Part shown: positions 1 through 8,492 of the stretch, one piece after another
Layout: each line of letters begins with the position of its first letter
Position numbering within the stretch: the first letter of the stretch is position 1
Source of the DNA: Desulfarculaceae bacterium
GTDB lineage: Bacteria > Desulfobacterota > Desulfarculia > Desulfarculales > Desulfarculaceae
Assembly: GCA_021737145.1 (NCBI GenBank)
Contig: JAIPEN010000013.1
Location: 41,911-105,910 of the forward strand
Reading direction: 5' to 3'
DNA: 64,000 bases
Notes under the pieces: generated by a model
What the model was told of the DNA's origin: nothing
What the model saw: the letters and a program-made list of their open reading frames with translations, nothing else
Database searches by the model: none
Position numbers and translations under genes: made by a program

Positions 1-830
1 GGCAGCAGCCAATAGGGCGCGGTGAACATATGCCCGGTCTTCCACACCCATTGCAGCATCATGCCCCAGCTCACGGTGCCCGGGTCGCCGAAGCCCAAAA
101 AGGCCAGGCCCGCCTCGATGACGATGGCGCTGGTCACCCGGAAGGTCATGTACAAGAAGGCCAGGGGCAGCACGTTGGGCATGATGTGCCGGAAGATGAT
201 GCGCGTGTGGCTGGCCCCGGCCACCCGGGCCGCGTCGATGAAGGGACGCTGCTTCAGGCTCAGCGTCTGGGCCCGGATCACCCGGCTTACCCCGGGCCAT
301 CGGAACAGGGCGATCATGAGCACGATCATCCAGATGGACAACTGGCCGAACAAAGCGGCCAGCATCAGCACCACCAGCAGGGTGGGCAGCACCATGATCA
401 TGTCGGCCAGGCGCATCAAGAGGGTGTCGGTGGTCTTGCCCAGATAGCCCGCGGTCATGCCCACCGCGGTGCCCAGCACCACGGACATGAAGGCGGCCGA
501 CACGCCCACCATGAAGGCCACCCGGGCCCCGGCCAGAAGCTGGGACAGGATGTCGCGCCCCATGAAATCGGTGCCCAGCCAGTGGGTCAGGCTGGGGCCG
601 GTGGATTTGACCACCAAGGGGTCCACCCCGGTCATGGGGTGGTACATGGGGTCGATCAGGGGCGGGATGTAGCTTAGCCCGGCCATGAGCCCGAACATCA
701 CCAGCAGGCTCAGGCCGATCTTGCCCAACAGGTTGCCCCGGAACACCCGCCAGTTCTCGGCCAGGCGCTGGCGCCACAGGGCGCGGCGGCCGGCCTTGAG
801 CGATTGCAAGGTTGCTTGTTGCACGCTCAT
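1..830 (-). CDS. dppC: ABC transporter permease, DppC/OppC type (partial)
   Basis: Second inner-membrane permease of a peptide/nickel-type (family 5) ABC importer. Reading leftward from the ATG at 828-830, the frame stays open to the window edge, so the C-terminus is missing. About 276 residues are visible: a short cytoplasmic N-terminus, a first membrane helix, the periplasmic stretch containing HWLGTDFMGRD that typifies DppC/OppC N-terminal domains, and then the BPD_transp_1 domain with the EAA-loop region around DAARVAGAS. It starts 2 nt after the stop of the DppB-type gene, so the two are translationally linked. ATPase genes would be expected beyond the window. The substrate cannot be told from the permease. 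Confidence 0.9.
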   Translation of the reverse strand, partial: MSVQQATLQSLKAGRRALWRQRLAENWRVFRGNLLGKIGLSLLVMFGLMAGLSYIPPLIDPMYHPMTGVDPLVVKSTGPSLTHWLGTDFMGRDILSQLLAGARVAFMVGVSAAFMSVVLGTAVGMTAGYLGKTTDTLLMRLADMIMVLPTLLVVLMLAALFGQLSIWMIVLMIALFRWPGVSRVIRAQTLSLKQRPFIDAARVAGASHTRIIFRHIMPNVLPLAFLYMTFRVTSAIVIEAGLAFLGFGDPGTVSWGMMLQWVWKTGHMFTAPYWLL

Positions 831-832
831 GG

Positions 833-1804
833 CTAGTACCTGATCCGGGGGTCGAGGAAGGCGTAGAGCACGTCCACCACCACGTTGGAGAACAAGACCA
901 CCGTGGCGATGAGCAGGAAAGAAGCCTGGGCCAGGGGGTAGTCGTTTTGGCTCACCGCGAACACCAGCTCCCGGCCAATGCCCGGCCAGGAGAACACCGT
1001 CTCGGTGAGCGCGCCTCCGTTGATGCTAAAGGCCAGGGAAAGCCCCACGCTGGTCACCACCGGCAGCCAGGCGTTGGGCGCGGCGTGCTTGTTGCGGATG
1101 GCCCGGTCGCTGAGTCCCTTGGCCCGGGCCAGCACGATGTAGTCCTCCTTGAGAGTCTCCAGCATGGACGAGCGCATCACCAGCAGATAGGAGCCGAAGT
1201 GGATCAGGAACAGGGTGGCCAGGGGCAGCACCATGTGATAGCCCACGTCCACCGCCTTGGCCCAGAACCCGGCGTCCGGGTCCAAAAACACCTCTTCGGA
1301 GACCATGCCGGTGATGGGGAACCAGTCCAACTGGTAGGCGAAAACCCACACCAACAACAGGGCCAGCCAGGGCAGAAACAGGGTGTGGGTCACCAGGGCG
1401 GCGATGGTCATGCCTATATCGGCGCCCTTGCCCTTTTTCCAGGCGGCTATCTTGCCCCAGGATATGCCCACCATGGCCGAGAGCAGCACCGCGGTGGTGA
1501 ACAGCAGGATGGTGTTGGGCAGCTTGTCCCAGATCACCCTGGCCACCGGTTCGCCGTAGTGGATGGAATAGCCGAACTCGCCCGAGGCGAAGTTCTTCAG
1601 GTAGATCAGGTACTGCTTCCAGATGGGCTCGTCCAGGCCCAGTTGCTCGATGAGGTGCTGGGCGTCCTCGGGGGTCATCTCCGGGTCCACCATGCGCGAA
1701 ACCGGATCTCCCGGGGCCAGGCGGAAGAGCACGAACAGCACGGTGAGGATGAAAAACAGGATCACCACCACCTGAGCCAGGCGTTTTGCTATGTATTTCC
1801 TCAT
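833..1804 (-). CDS. dppB: ABC transporter permease, DppB/OppB type
   Basis: Inner-membrane permease of 323 residues, normal for DppB. It opens MRKYIAKRLAQ followed by a hydrophobic helix ending in FRLAPGDP, the standard N-terminal signature of this family. The region around VLARAKGLSDRAI is the EAA loop that docks the ATPase. The ATG is preceded by GGAGG four bases upstream. It lies between the solute-binding protein (37-nt gap) and the DppC-type permease (2-nt gap), so the three form one minus-strand operon. The family imports oligopeptides, dipeptides, nickel or glycosides; nothing here separates these. Confidence 0.93.
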   Translation of the reverse strand: MRKYIAKRLAQVVVILFFILTVLFVLFRLAPGDPVSRMVDPEMTPEDAQHLIEQLGLDEPIWKQYLIYLKNFASGEFGYSIHYGEPVARVIWDKLPNTILLFTTAVLLSAMVGISWGKIAAWKKGKGADIGMTIAALVTHTLFLPWLALLLVWVFAYQLDWFPITGMVSEEVFLDPDAGFWAKAVDVGYHMVLPLATLFLIHFGSYLLVMRSSMLETLKEDYIVLARAKGLSDRAIRNKHAAPNAWLPVVTSVGLSLAFSINGGALTETVFSWPGIGRELVFAVSQNDYPLAQASFLLIATVVLFSNVVVDVLYAFLDPRIRY

Positions 1805-1841
1805 GCTCCTCCGTCGGCCCGCGAGGCCCCGGTTTCCTGTC

Positions 1842-3569
1842 TTACTTGGCCTTTATCTGGCAAAGGGACCAGATGTTGCCAACTCCGCCCAGCATGGGCA
1901 CCCAGCCGGTGAAGCGGTCGATGCGAACGCCCTCGATCACCTTGGGGTTGTACAGGGGCACATAGGGCACCGCCGCCATGAGCATGGCCTGCATCTGGAA
2001 GATCATCTCCTGGCGCAGCTTGGGGTCCATGGCGTTGTTGGATTCGTTGGACAGGGCGTCGTAGGCCGCGCTCTCGTAGCCGCTCATGTTGTAGCCGCGC
2101 GGCTTGTTGTAGCGGGAGTGGAAAAAGGCCCGCAGATAGCCCGGGTCCAGCGACAGCTTGCCGTAGCCCAGGATAAAGGCGTCGAAGTCGTGCTGACCCT
2201 TGACCTTCTGGATCAGGGCCCCGAAGGCCATGGGGCGGCTGACGGCCGGCATGCCCGCGGCCCGGAGCCACTCCTGGATCATCTGGCCGCTCATGGCCCG
2301 GTGGGGGTCATAGTCGGCCGGCGGGGTGAGGATGGTGAACTCCTTCATGGGCGAGCCGTCGGGCAGGCGGATGCCCTCGCCCCTGACCACCTCGCCGTTG
2401 GCGTTCACCGGCGGGGTCTCCCAGGTGTAGCCCGCCTCCCGGAGGATGTTGTAGGCCAGCTTCATGCGCTCGTCCATGGACTTGCCATAGCCGTACTTGG
2501 GCACGTCGGGGTTGTAGTAGAAGCTGTTTCCCGGCGGAATCATGGAGTGCAGCACCTCGCCGTATCCCTGCAGGATGCGCTTGATGATGAATTCCTTGCT
2601 CACCAGGGTGGCCACCGCGCGCCGCAGGGCCACGTCGTCGAAGGGCTCCTTGCGCAGGTTGAAGCCCAGGTAGTACAGGCCGCTCTTGTTGCTCACGAAC
2701 AGCTTGATGTCCTTGTCGTCCTTGAGCTGCTCCAGATAGCCGGCCTGGATGCTGTTCCAGTAGAAGTCGATGGCGCCCTTGCGCAGGGCCAGGATGGCCG
2801 CGTCGGCGGTGCCGTAGACCTTGAAGATGATGCCCTTGATATGGGGCCCCAGTTTATGGCCGGAGATGGTCTGGCCGCGGCCGAAGAAGTGGGGGTTGGC
2901 CTTCATGAAAACGAACACGCCCTTTTGCCACTTGCTCACCACAAAGGGCCCGGTGCCGATGGGGTTGGTGAGCTTGTGCCTGAGGATGACGGTCAGGGGC
3001 TTTTCGGCCCCCTGGGCGCTGGCCACGATCTTTTCCCACTGCTTTTTCTGCACGATGGGCGTGGTCAGGGTGCGCGAGAGGAAGATGGCCTTGGGCCGCT
3101 TGAGCTCGAAGCGCACCGTGTGCTTGTCCACGGCCACCACCCGCTCGATGAAGCTCCATTTGGAGCGGTGGCGGGGCATCCTGAATTTGTTGATGAGCTG
3201 GCCGGTGAAGATCACGTCGGCGGCGGTGAAGTCGCTGCCGTCGGACCACTTGGCCTTCTTGAGCTTGACGGTGTAGGTCATCTTGCCCGCGTCATAGACC
3301 GGCTTGCCCGCCGCCAGCCAGGGCACCAGCTCGTTGCTCTTGGGTTCGCGAATGAACAGCGGCTCGTTGATCAGGCTCAGCACCCGCTTGGACCAGGCGT
3401 CGGTGGCCAGCCACAGGTTCAGGCTCTTGGGCTCCTCCAACACCCCGATCTTGAGCATGCCGTTGGCGGCAGCCGCGGGGGTGGCGCAGAGGCCGCCCAA
3501 TAAAACCGTCACCATGGCCGCCAGGGCCAAGCCACGGACCATCATGTTCCGTTTAAAACACTTCGCCAC
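1842..3569 (-). CDS. ABC transporter solute-binding protein, family 5 (peptide/nickel/oligosaccharide)
   Basis: Periplasmic binding protein of 575 residues with a signal peptide (basic start, hydrophobic run, AAAA cleavage region about residues 30-36). The SBP_bac_5 fold follows: LNLWLATDAWSKRVLSLI near the N-terminus, then KWSDGSDFTAADV at about residue 110, the usual W-DG-T/A-DV block of DppA/OppA. GTG at 3567-3569 is chosen as start because GAGGAG lies about 7 nt upstream; two in-frame ATGs sit 8-9 codons further in. It is first in the operon with the DppB and DppC genes. A TATAAT-like -10 lies about 55 nt upstream. Confidence 0.9.
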   Translation of the reverse strand: MAKCFKRNMMVRGLALAAMVTVLLGGLCATPAAAANGMLKIGVLEEPKSLNLWLATDAWSKRVLSLINEPLFIREPKSNELVPWLAAGKPVYDAGKMTYTVKLKKAKWSDGSDFTAADVIFTGQLINKFRMPRHRSKWSFIERVVAVDKHTVRFELKRPKAIFLSRTLTTPIVQKKQWEKIVASAQGAEKPLTVILRHKLTNPIGTGPFVVSKWQKGVFVFMKANPHFFGRGQTISGHKLGPHIKGIIFKVYGTADAAILALRKGAIDFYWNSIQAGYLEQLKDDKDIKLFVSNKSGLYYLGFNLRKEPFDDVALRRAVATLVSKEFIIKRILQGYGEVLHSMIPPGNSFYYNPDVPKYGYGKSMDERMKLAYNILREAGYTWETPPVNANGEVVRGEGIRLPDGSPMKEFTILTPPADYDPHRAMSGQMIQEWLRAAGMPAVSRPMAFGALIQKVKGQHDFDAFILGYGKLSLDPGYLRAFFHSRYNKPRGYNMSGYESAAYDALSNESNNAMDPKLRQEMIFQMQAMLMAAVPYVPLYNPKVIEGVRIDRFTGWVPMLGGVGNIWSLCQIKAK

Positions 3570-3624
3570 TGTAGCTCCTCTCTTTCAAATGCGGAGATCT
3601 CCGGTGCGGAGAAACGCATTTCCA

Positions 3625-3653
3625 ATTATAAGGAATCGCGGGACAACCTGCAT
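3625..3653 (-). promoter_or_regulatory. probable sigma70 promoter of the dpp-type operon
   Basis: On the minus strand a perfect TATAAT occupies 3630-3625. Seventeen bases upstream the -35 position reads only ATGCAG (3653-3648), a weak match. The stretch is AT-rich compared with the surrounding coding DNA and lies upstream of the binding-protein start at 3569. No clear terminator for the ATP-grasp gene, which ends at 3700, was seen, so some read-through is possible. Confidence 0.4.
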
Positions 3654-3699
3654 AATTATTCTATGGTAACCATTACTAAAAGTAAATCTGCCGTAAATT

Positions 3700-4572
3700 T
3701 CAGGGGTTTCCCAGGGAAAAATCCACGATGAGCCCGGCCGCGTCCAGGCCGGATGCCTGCTCCAGGCCCTTGAAACCAGGGGTGAAGTTCACTTCCATCA
3801 CCATAAGCTCCCCAGAGGCGGCTCTCACCAGGTCCACCCCGGCCACCTCCAGGCCCACCGCCCCGGCGGCGGCCTCGGCCAGGCGGGCGGTCTCGCCCCG
3901 GGGCAAATGGTTGGCCGGCGCGCCGCCCAAATGCAGGTTGGCCCGGAACTCGCCCGGCGCGGGGCTTAGCTCCATGCCGGCCACGGCCCGGCCCCCCAGC
4001 ACCAGCACGCGATAGTCCTTCCGGCCCTCTGGCGGCAGATAGCGCTGCAAAAGTACGCCGCGCCGTTGCCTTAGCCACAGCTCCCGGGCCAGGGCGGCCT
4101 CCTCCGGGCCCGCGATCAGGGCCACGCCCGAGCCCTGGCGGCCCTGGGGCAGCTTGGCCACCAGGGGATAGCCGCCCAGGCGCTCCACCGCCTGGTCCCA
4201 GCCCCGGGGCCGGTTGACCAGGCAGGTGTCCGGGGTGGGCAGCCCGGCCCCGGCCAGGGCCTGCAGGCAAAGATACTGGTGGCTGGCCAGGCCGATGGGC
4301 CCGGGCCGGTTGACCAGGCGCGCGCCCAAAAGCTCCAGATGGCTGAGCAGGGCCATGGTGTAGGGGCTGATGGTGGAGCCCACCCGGGGCAGCACCACCG
4401 GCGGGGGCGGGTCCAGGCCCAGGAGCCCGGCCTTTGCGCCGGTCAGGGAGCACCAGGCCCGGAAGGGGTGCATGAGCACCAGCTCCACCCCGCGTTCCCG
4501 CGCCGCCTGGGCCAGCCTGCGGTTGGGGTGATAGTCCACCCCGTGCACCGAGACCACCCCCAGGCGCCTCAC
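3700..4572 (-). CDS. RimK-like ATP-grasp ligase
   Basis: ATP-grasp enzyme of 290 residues, the size of RimK/LysX-type carboxylate-amine ligases, which activate a carboxylate with ATP and couple it to an amine. Visible: the N-terminal pre-ATP-grasp segment; STISPYTMALLSHLELLGARLVNRP (about 85-110; the 'N' and following helix are typical of RimK); the ATP-binding loop PLVAKLPQGRQGSGV (about 155-170); LLQRYLP and DYRVLVLGG (about 190-210); and the metal-binding end MVMEVNFTPGFKGLE (about 260-275). Its ATG overlaps the stop of the upstream GNAT-fusion gene by 4 nt (ATGA), so the products are made together and probably act in sequence. The substrates are unknown. Confidence 0.85.
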   Translation of the reverse strand: MRRLGVVSVHGVDYHPNRRLAQAARERGVELVLMHPFRAWCSLTGAKAGLLGLDPPPPVVLPRVGSTISPYTMALLSHLELLGARLVNRPGPIGLASHQYLCLQALAGAGLPTPDTCLVNRPRGWDQAVERLGGYPLVAKLPQGRQGSGVALIAGPEEAALARELWLRQRRGVLLQRYLPPEGRKDYRVLVLGGRAVAGMELSPAPGEFRANLHLGGAPANHLPRGETARLAEAAAGAVGLEVAGVDLVRAASGELMVMEVNFTPGFKGLEQASGLDAAGLIVDFSLGNP

Positions 4573-6551
4573 GACCAGGGCTCCTCGCCCAGATCGGGGT
4601 CCTGGTCCCGGGGCATCCAGATCTGCATGTCCTTTTGCAGGCGGCGGGAGAAGTAGGTTTTCACCAGGCGCTGGCCGTTGCGGGCCAGGATGCGCTGGCC
4701 GGGAATATTGTCCGCCCCGGTGATGATGACCATCTTGCGGCCCTCGGAATGCTCGATGACCCCCTGAATGAGCCGGTTGCCCACGTTCAGGCCCCGGTAT
4801 TCGGGCCGGACCGAGATGTAGCCGCGCTCGGTGTAGCCGGTGAGGTCCAGGCCGCTCTGCTCCTTGATGCGCTCGATGTACTCGTCGCGGGGCCGCTTGA
4901 GGGTGTCGGTGCCCACGATCACCCCCTCCTCATGGGCATAGCCCACCAAATAGGCGTGGGCCAGGTTGTGGCGCAGCCACTTGGGCCGCACCTTGCCCGC
5001 GGCCAGCACCAGCATGGCGATCTCTTCCAGGCGCTCGGGGCCGATCTCTCCGGGGCGGGCGAAGACGTATTCGAGGTTTTGGCCCAGGAGGTGGACCCCT
5101 CCCCCGTCGCGCACCCGCCAGCGCATGAGCCTCTGGCTGCCGTGGCGGGCCACATAGAGCAGCAGGTGAGCCGGATCGTCCATGAAGCGCCACAAGGGGC
5201 GGCCCGGCAGGGGGGCCACCTGGCGGAAGGCCTGGGCCTGGGGCTCGCCGATTGCCTGGCGGGGCCGGGGGGACCAGGGCCACAGCCAGGGGCGGCTCCA
5301 GGAGTGCACCACCTGGGGGTTGGAGCCGGTGAAGTCCAGCAGGCCCGCGGCCATGGGGTCCGAGGCCTCGGTGGGCAGCACCAGATGATTCCACAGCCCG
5401 GCCCGGTTGGACAGGGCCAGCGCCTTCTCGGCCTGGCCCAGGCGCTCCTCGGGGCTGGCGGGGGGCAGGGTCCCGCTCTGCCACTGCACCAGGCGCACCC
5501 CGCCGGCATGCAGGGCGCTAAGCACCTCGGGCGTGGGCGGGTCGTCCAGGGAAGCGGCCAGGCCCAGGGGGACCTGGTTGCCCTCCAGGGCAGGGGCCAG
5601 ATCGGCCAGATAGGCGGCGGGCATCACCTGGCGCAGGGACAAGAAGGCCGCAGCCCCCTTGGACGCCTGCATGGCCATGCCCTGGGCCAGGCGGCCGGCG
5701 GGCATCAGTTGGGGCAAGGCGATGCCCGGGTCGCGCCAGTCGTGGTGCTCCAGCTCCATGCCCAGCACCGGGCGCAGGGTCATCACCGGCGCGGGCAGCA
5801 GATAATCGCCCCGGGGCGGCTCCAGATCGCGCAGCATGCAGCCCTCGCCCGGCTCGGCCCCGCTCAGGGAGGCGGCCAGGGAACGCAGGGGCACGGGGTC
5901 CAGCAGGGGCAGGGCGTGGTCCCAGCACTCGCTCCGGCCCTGGGGCGCGCCGGCCAGCTCCAGGCAGTCGCCCACCAGGGCCACCACCCACTCGGGGCGT
6001 TGGGCCTTGAGCCAGGCGCCCATGACCAGGGCCCCCAGCCACTGGCCCGAGCTCTCCAGGGTGATGAGCGCCAGGCCGGGACCCTCGGCGGGCAGGCGGG
6101 CCTCCAGGCCGGCGGCCGCGAACTCGGCCAGGGGGGTGTCTTGGGTCCGGGCCCAGGCCAGGGAGCTCTCCAGGTCCAGGCTGGCCGGATGCTCCAGGCC
6201 CCGCCAGGTGTAGCGGCCCGGGGATATCTCGGCTGAGAAAACCTCCAGGCGCTCGCGCAGCAGGCGGCGGGCCTGCACATAGGCGTCGGGGTCGTAAAAG
6301 CCCTCCCCGCGCAGCACCTGGGCCGCCTCCTCGCCCGGTCCGGGCAAAAGGCGCTCCCGCCAGAAGTCCAGGTTGGCGTCCCACACCTCCAAGGGCTCCA
6401 GGCCGGCCAGCATGGCCCGCACCCTGAGGGGTGCGCAGGGCGCGGCGGCCGGTGAAGCCAGGGGGGGATTGACCACGAATATGCGCAAGCTGTCCCTCGG
6501 AATGGACTGGAGTAACGGCCAATTGGGTCGGAACCGCGGATCAGGGACCAT
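4569..6551 (-). CDS. degenerate radical-SAM-like protein with C-terminal GNAT acetyltransferase
   Basis: A 660-residue two-part protein. Residues about 20-70 (IFVVNPPLAS ... WDANLDFW) look like the beginning of B12-binding/radical SAM proteins, and about 230-470 look like a TIM-barrel half, but the CxxxCxxC cluster motif is absent. The few cysteines are isolated, so iron-sulfur/SAM chemistry is not expected. Residues about 490-655 are a GNAT domain with the acetyl-CoA loop region VRPEYRGLNVGNRLI and a following NIPGQRILARNG. It overlaps the RimK-like ligase by 4 nt. Inference: an acyl- or aminoacyl-modification pair. A TTG at 6486-6488 with AGGGA upstream is an alternative start that places the Rossmann strand right at the N-terminus. 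The radical-SAM ancestry is by eye only. Confidence 0.7.
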   Translation of the reverse strand: MVPDPRFRPNWPLLQSIPRDSLRIFVVNPPLASPAAAPCAPLRVRAMLAGLEPLEVWDANLDFWRERLLPGPGEEAAQVLRGEGFYDPDAYVQARRLLRERLEVFSAEISPGRYTWRGLEHPASLDLESSLAWARTQDTPLAEFAAAGLEARLPAEGPGLALITLESSGQWLGALVMGAWLKAQRPEWVVALVGDCLELAGAPQGRSECWDHALPLLDPVPLRSLAASLSGAEPGEGCMLRDLEPPRGDYLLPAPVMTLRPVLGMELEHHDWRDPGIALPQLMPAGRLAQGMAMQASKGAAAFLSLRQVMPAAYLADLAPALEGNQVPLGLAASLDDPPTPEVLSALHAGGVRLVQWQSGTLPPASPEERLGQAEKALALSNRAGLWNHLVLPTEASDPMAAGLLDFTGSNPQVVHSWSRPWLWPWSPRPRQAIGEPQAQAFRQVAPLPGRPLWRFMDDPAHLLLYVARHGSQRLMRWRVRDGGGVHLLGQNLEYVFARPGEIGPERLEEIAMLVLAAGKVRPKWLRHNLAHAYLVGYAHEEGVIVGTDTLKRPRDEYIERIKEQSGLDLTGYTERGYISVRPEYRGLNVGNRLIQGVIEHSEGRKMVIITGADNIPGQRILARNGQRLVKTYFSRRLQKDMQIWMPRDQDPDLGEEPWS

Positions 6552-6928
6552 ATTTGAGCAAGAGTACTGCCCAGGTCAAGGGCCGGCCGTGGATCCTGTC
6601 CGCCAATGTAGCAAAGGCGGGCGCTCAATGTTCACAAAATTGTATAAAAATAGCCTGGCTGGGCGGGGCGGCCCCAGCCGGGCGAAGGCCATGACCAGGG
6701 ACCGGAACCGGCGGGTCCGCTCCGGTCCCCGGACTGGCGTCCCCCACCCCCGCCGGGAATGCGTTGTTAATTAAGAGCCATGGGTTGCCCGTCAAATCGC
6801 CGGGGCCGCGTATCCCTCGTCAAGGGGCGATGCCGCCGCGATTTGACGCTCAAGGCGTATGGGCTAATACGCCGCGGGCGGCAAACCGCGAAACGAGCGC
6901 CGCGTTCCGGAGGGGCGGCCCCGTCCCC
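6552..6928. other. gene-free interval with inverted repeats
   Basis: About 375 bases with no convincing ORF, between the 3' end of the acyl-CoA synthetase gene and the 5' end of the GNAT-fusion gene. The part near 6600-6660 is the least GC-rich and may carry the GNAT-gene promoter. The part 6790-6910 holds a long inverted repeat and a copy of the dispersed palindromic element listed separately. Confidence 0.6.
6790..6910. repeat. palindromic element copy A with an outer 11-bp inverted repeat
   Basis: CGTCAAATCGC (6790-6800) and GCGATTTGACG (6838-6848) are perfect inverted repeats 37 bp apart. The right arm also starts a second structure shared with 55821-55895: GCGATTTG (6838-6845) can pair with CAAACCGC (6882-6889; one mismatch), enclosing a perfect inner stem GGCGTAT/ATACGCC (6854-6860 and 6867-6873). 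Related copies lie near 22521, 55502 and 55821. Confidence 0.65.
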
Positions 6929-8467
6929 TCACACCTTGAACTCGGCGTCTCCCCAGTATTGATCGCGCAGTTTGCGCTTGAGCACCTTGCCCACCGGGCT
7001 GCGGGGCAGCTCGGACACGAAGTCCACCGAGCGGGGCTTGAGATAGTCGGCCAGCTTGTCGGCGCAAAAGGTGGCGATCTCCTGGTAGGACGACTCCTCC
7101 CCCGGCTTGAGCACCACCACCGCCTTGAGGGTCTCGCCCCACTTGTCGTCCGGCACCCCGACCACCGCCACCTCGGCGATCTTGGGATGCCCCAGGAGCA
7201 CCTCCTCCACCTCGCTGGGGTAGATGTTCTCCCCGCCGCTGATGACCATGTCCGTGCGGCGGTCCACGATGTAGAGGAAGCCCTCGTCGTCCAGGCGGCC
7301 CATGTCCCCCAGGGTGAACCAGCCGTCTTTGAAGGCGGCGGCGGTCTTGTCCGGGTCGCGGTAGTAGCCGGAGAAGATGCTGGGGCATTGCATATATATC
7401 TCGCCCACCTGGCCCTGGGGAACCGGCTTGCCCCGGTCGTCCAGGAGCTTCACGTAGGCGTCCCACACCGGACGGCCCACCGAGCGTATCTTGCGGTTCA
7501 TGTCCCTGGCCCCGATGCTGGTCACGATCAGGGTCTCGGTGGCCGCGTAGAACTCGTGGAGCACCGCCCCGAAGCGCTTGAGGGCCGCCTCCTTGACCGG
7601 GGTGGGCAGGGGAGAGCCCCCGCTCATGAGCACCTTGAGGCTGGAGGTGTCGTGCTCCTGGTGATCGGGCAGGCCCAGGATGGCGCTGAACATGGTGGGC
7701 ACCAGGAAGCTGTAGCTGACCCGGTGCCGGGCGACCAGGCGCAGGTACTCCCTGGGGTCGAAGCTGCGCATGATCACCGTGGTGCCGCCCATGTACAGGG
7801 CCAGGGAGCTGAAGTTGCGCGGCGCGGTGTGCCAGAAGGGACCGGGGTTCAGGGTGACCTCGCCGGTTCCCAGGCCGTAGTCCAGCACCTTGTACAGATA
7901 GCCGGCCACGATGGCCCGGTTGGAGGTGAGCGCCCCCTTGGAGCGGCCGGTGGTGCCCCCGGTGTAGCCGATGAACAGGACGTCCTCGGGGCTCAGGTTC
8001 ACCTCGGGCTCTTGCTCGCCGCCCGAGGCCAGCATCTGTTCATAGCTGGCCATGCCCACCGGCGGCGGCTCCTGCCCCAGCACCAGGATGCGCCCGGCCA
8101 CCGCCCGCTTGATCTCCGGCTCCAGGCTGTCGAACAACAGCAGGTACTCCGGGCCCAGGATCATGGCCGAGGCCCGGGAATGGGCGAGGCGGTAGCCCAC
8201 CTCCGGGGACTTCAGGCGGTAGTTGACCGGCACCATCCACACCCCCAGCTTGGCGCAGGCGTGGTAGATCTCCAGGTACTCCGGCCCGTTCAGGGCCAGC
8301 ACGGCCACCTTGTCGCCCTTGCTCAGGCCCAGGGCCCCCAGGGCCCAGCAGAGGCGGTTGACCCGCCGGTTGAACTGGCCGTAGGTCCAGGAGCGGTCCT
8401 CGAAAATGATCGCGGTTTTGTCCGGGTGGCGCTCGGCGCTGTGTCCCAGGGCCTTGCCCATCAGCAT
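6929..8467 (-). CDS. AMP-forming acyl-CoA synthetase
   Basis: ANL-family adenylate-forming enzyme of 512 residues that converts a carboxylic acid, CoA and ATP to acyl-CoA. Motifs in order: TWTYGQFNRR-type N-terminus (about 30), the ATP loop GYTGGTTGRSKGA (about 165-178), YAATET (about 305), LGDMGRLDDEGFLYIVDR with the following GGENIYP hinge (about 385-410), and the C-terminal PVGKVLKRKLR containing the catalytic lysine. It is 25 nt downstream of the TRAP permease on the same strand, suggesting it activates the acid that the TRAP system imports. The acid is not predictable. GGGAG lies about 8 nt before the ATG. Confidence 0.92.
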   Translation of the reverse strand: MLMGKALGHSAERHPDKTAIIFEDRSWTYGQFNRRVNRLCWALGALGLSKGDKVAVLALNGPEYLEIYHACAKLGVWMVPVNYRLKSPEVGYRLAHSRASAMILGPEYLLLFDSLEPEIKRAVAGRILVLGQEPPPVGMASYEQMLASGGEQEPEVNLSPEDVLFIGYTGGTTGRSKGALTSNRAIVAGYLYKVLDYGLGTGEVTLNPGPFWHTAPRNFSSLALYMGGTTVIMRSFDPREYLRLVARHRVSYSFLVPTMFSAILGLPDHQEHDTSSLKVLMSGGSPLPTPVKEAALKRFGAVLHEFYAATETLIVTSIGARDMNRKIRSVGRPVWDAYVKLLDDRGKPVPQGQVGEIYMQCPSIFSGYYRDPDKTAAAFKDGWFTLGDMGRLDDEGFLYIVDRRTDMVISGGENIYPSEVEEVLLGHPKIAEVAVVGVPDDKWGETLKAVVVLKPGEESSYQEIATFCADKLADYLKPRSVDFVSELPRSPVGKVLKRKLRDQYWGDAEFKV

Positions 8468-8492
8468 GTCTGCAACTCCCTAATGGCTGCTC

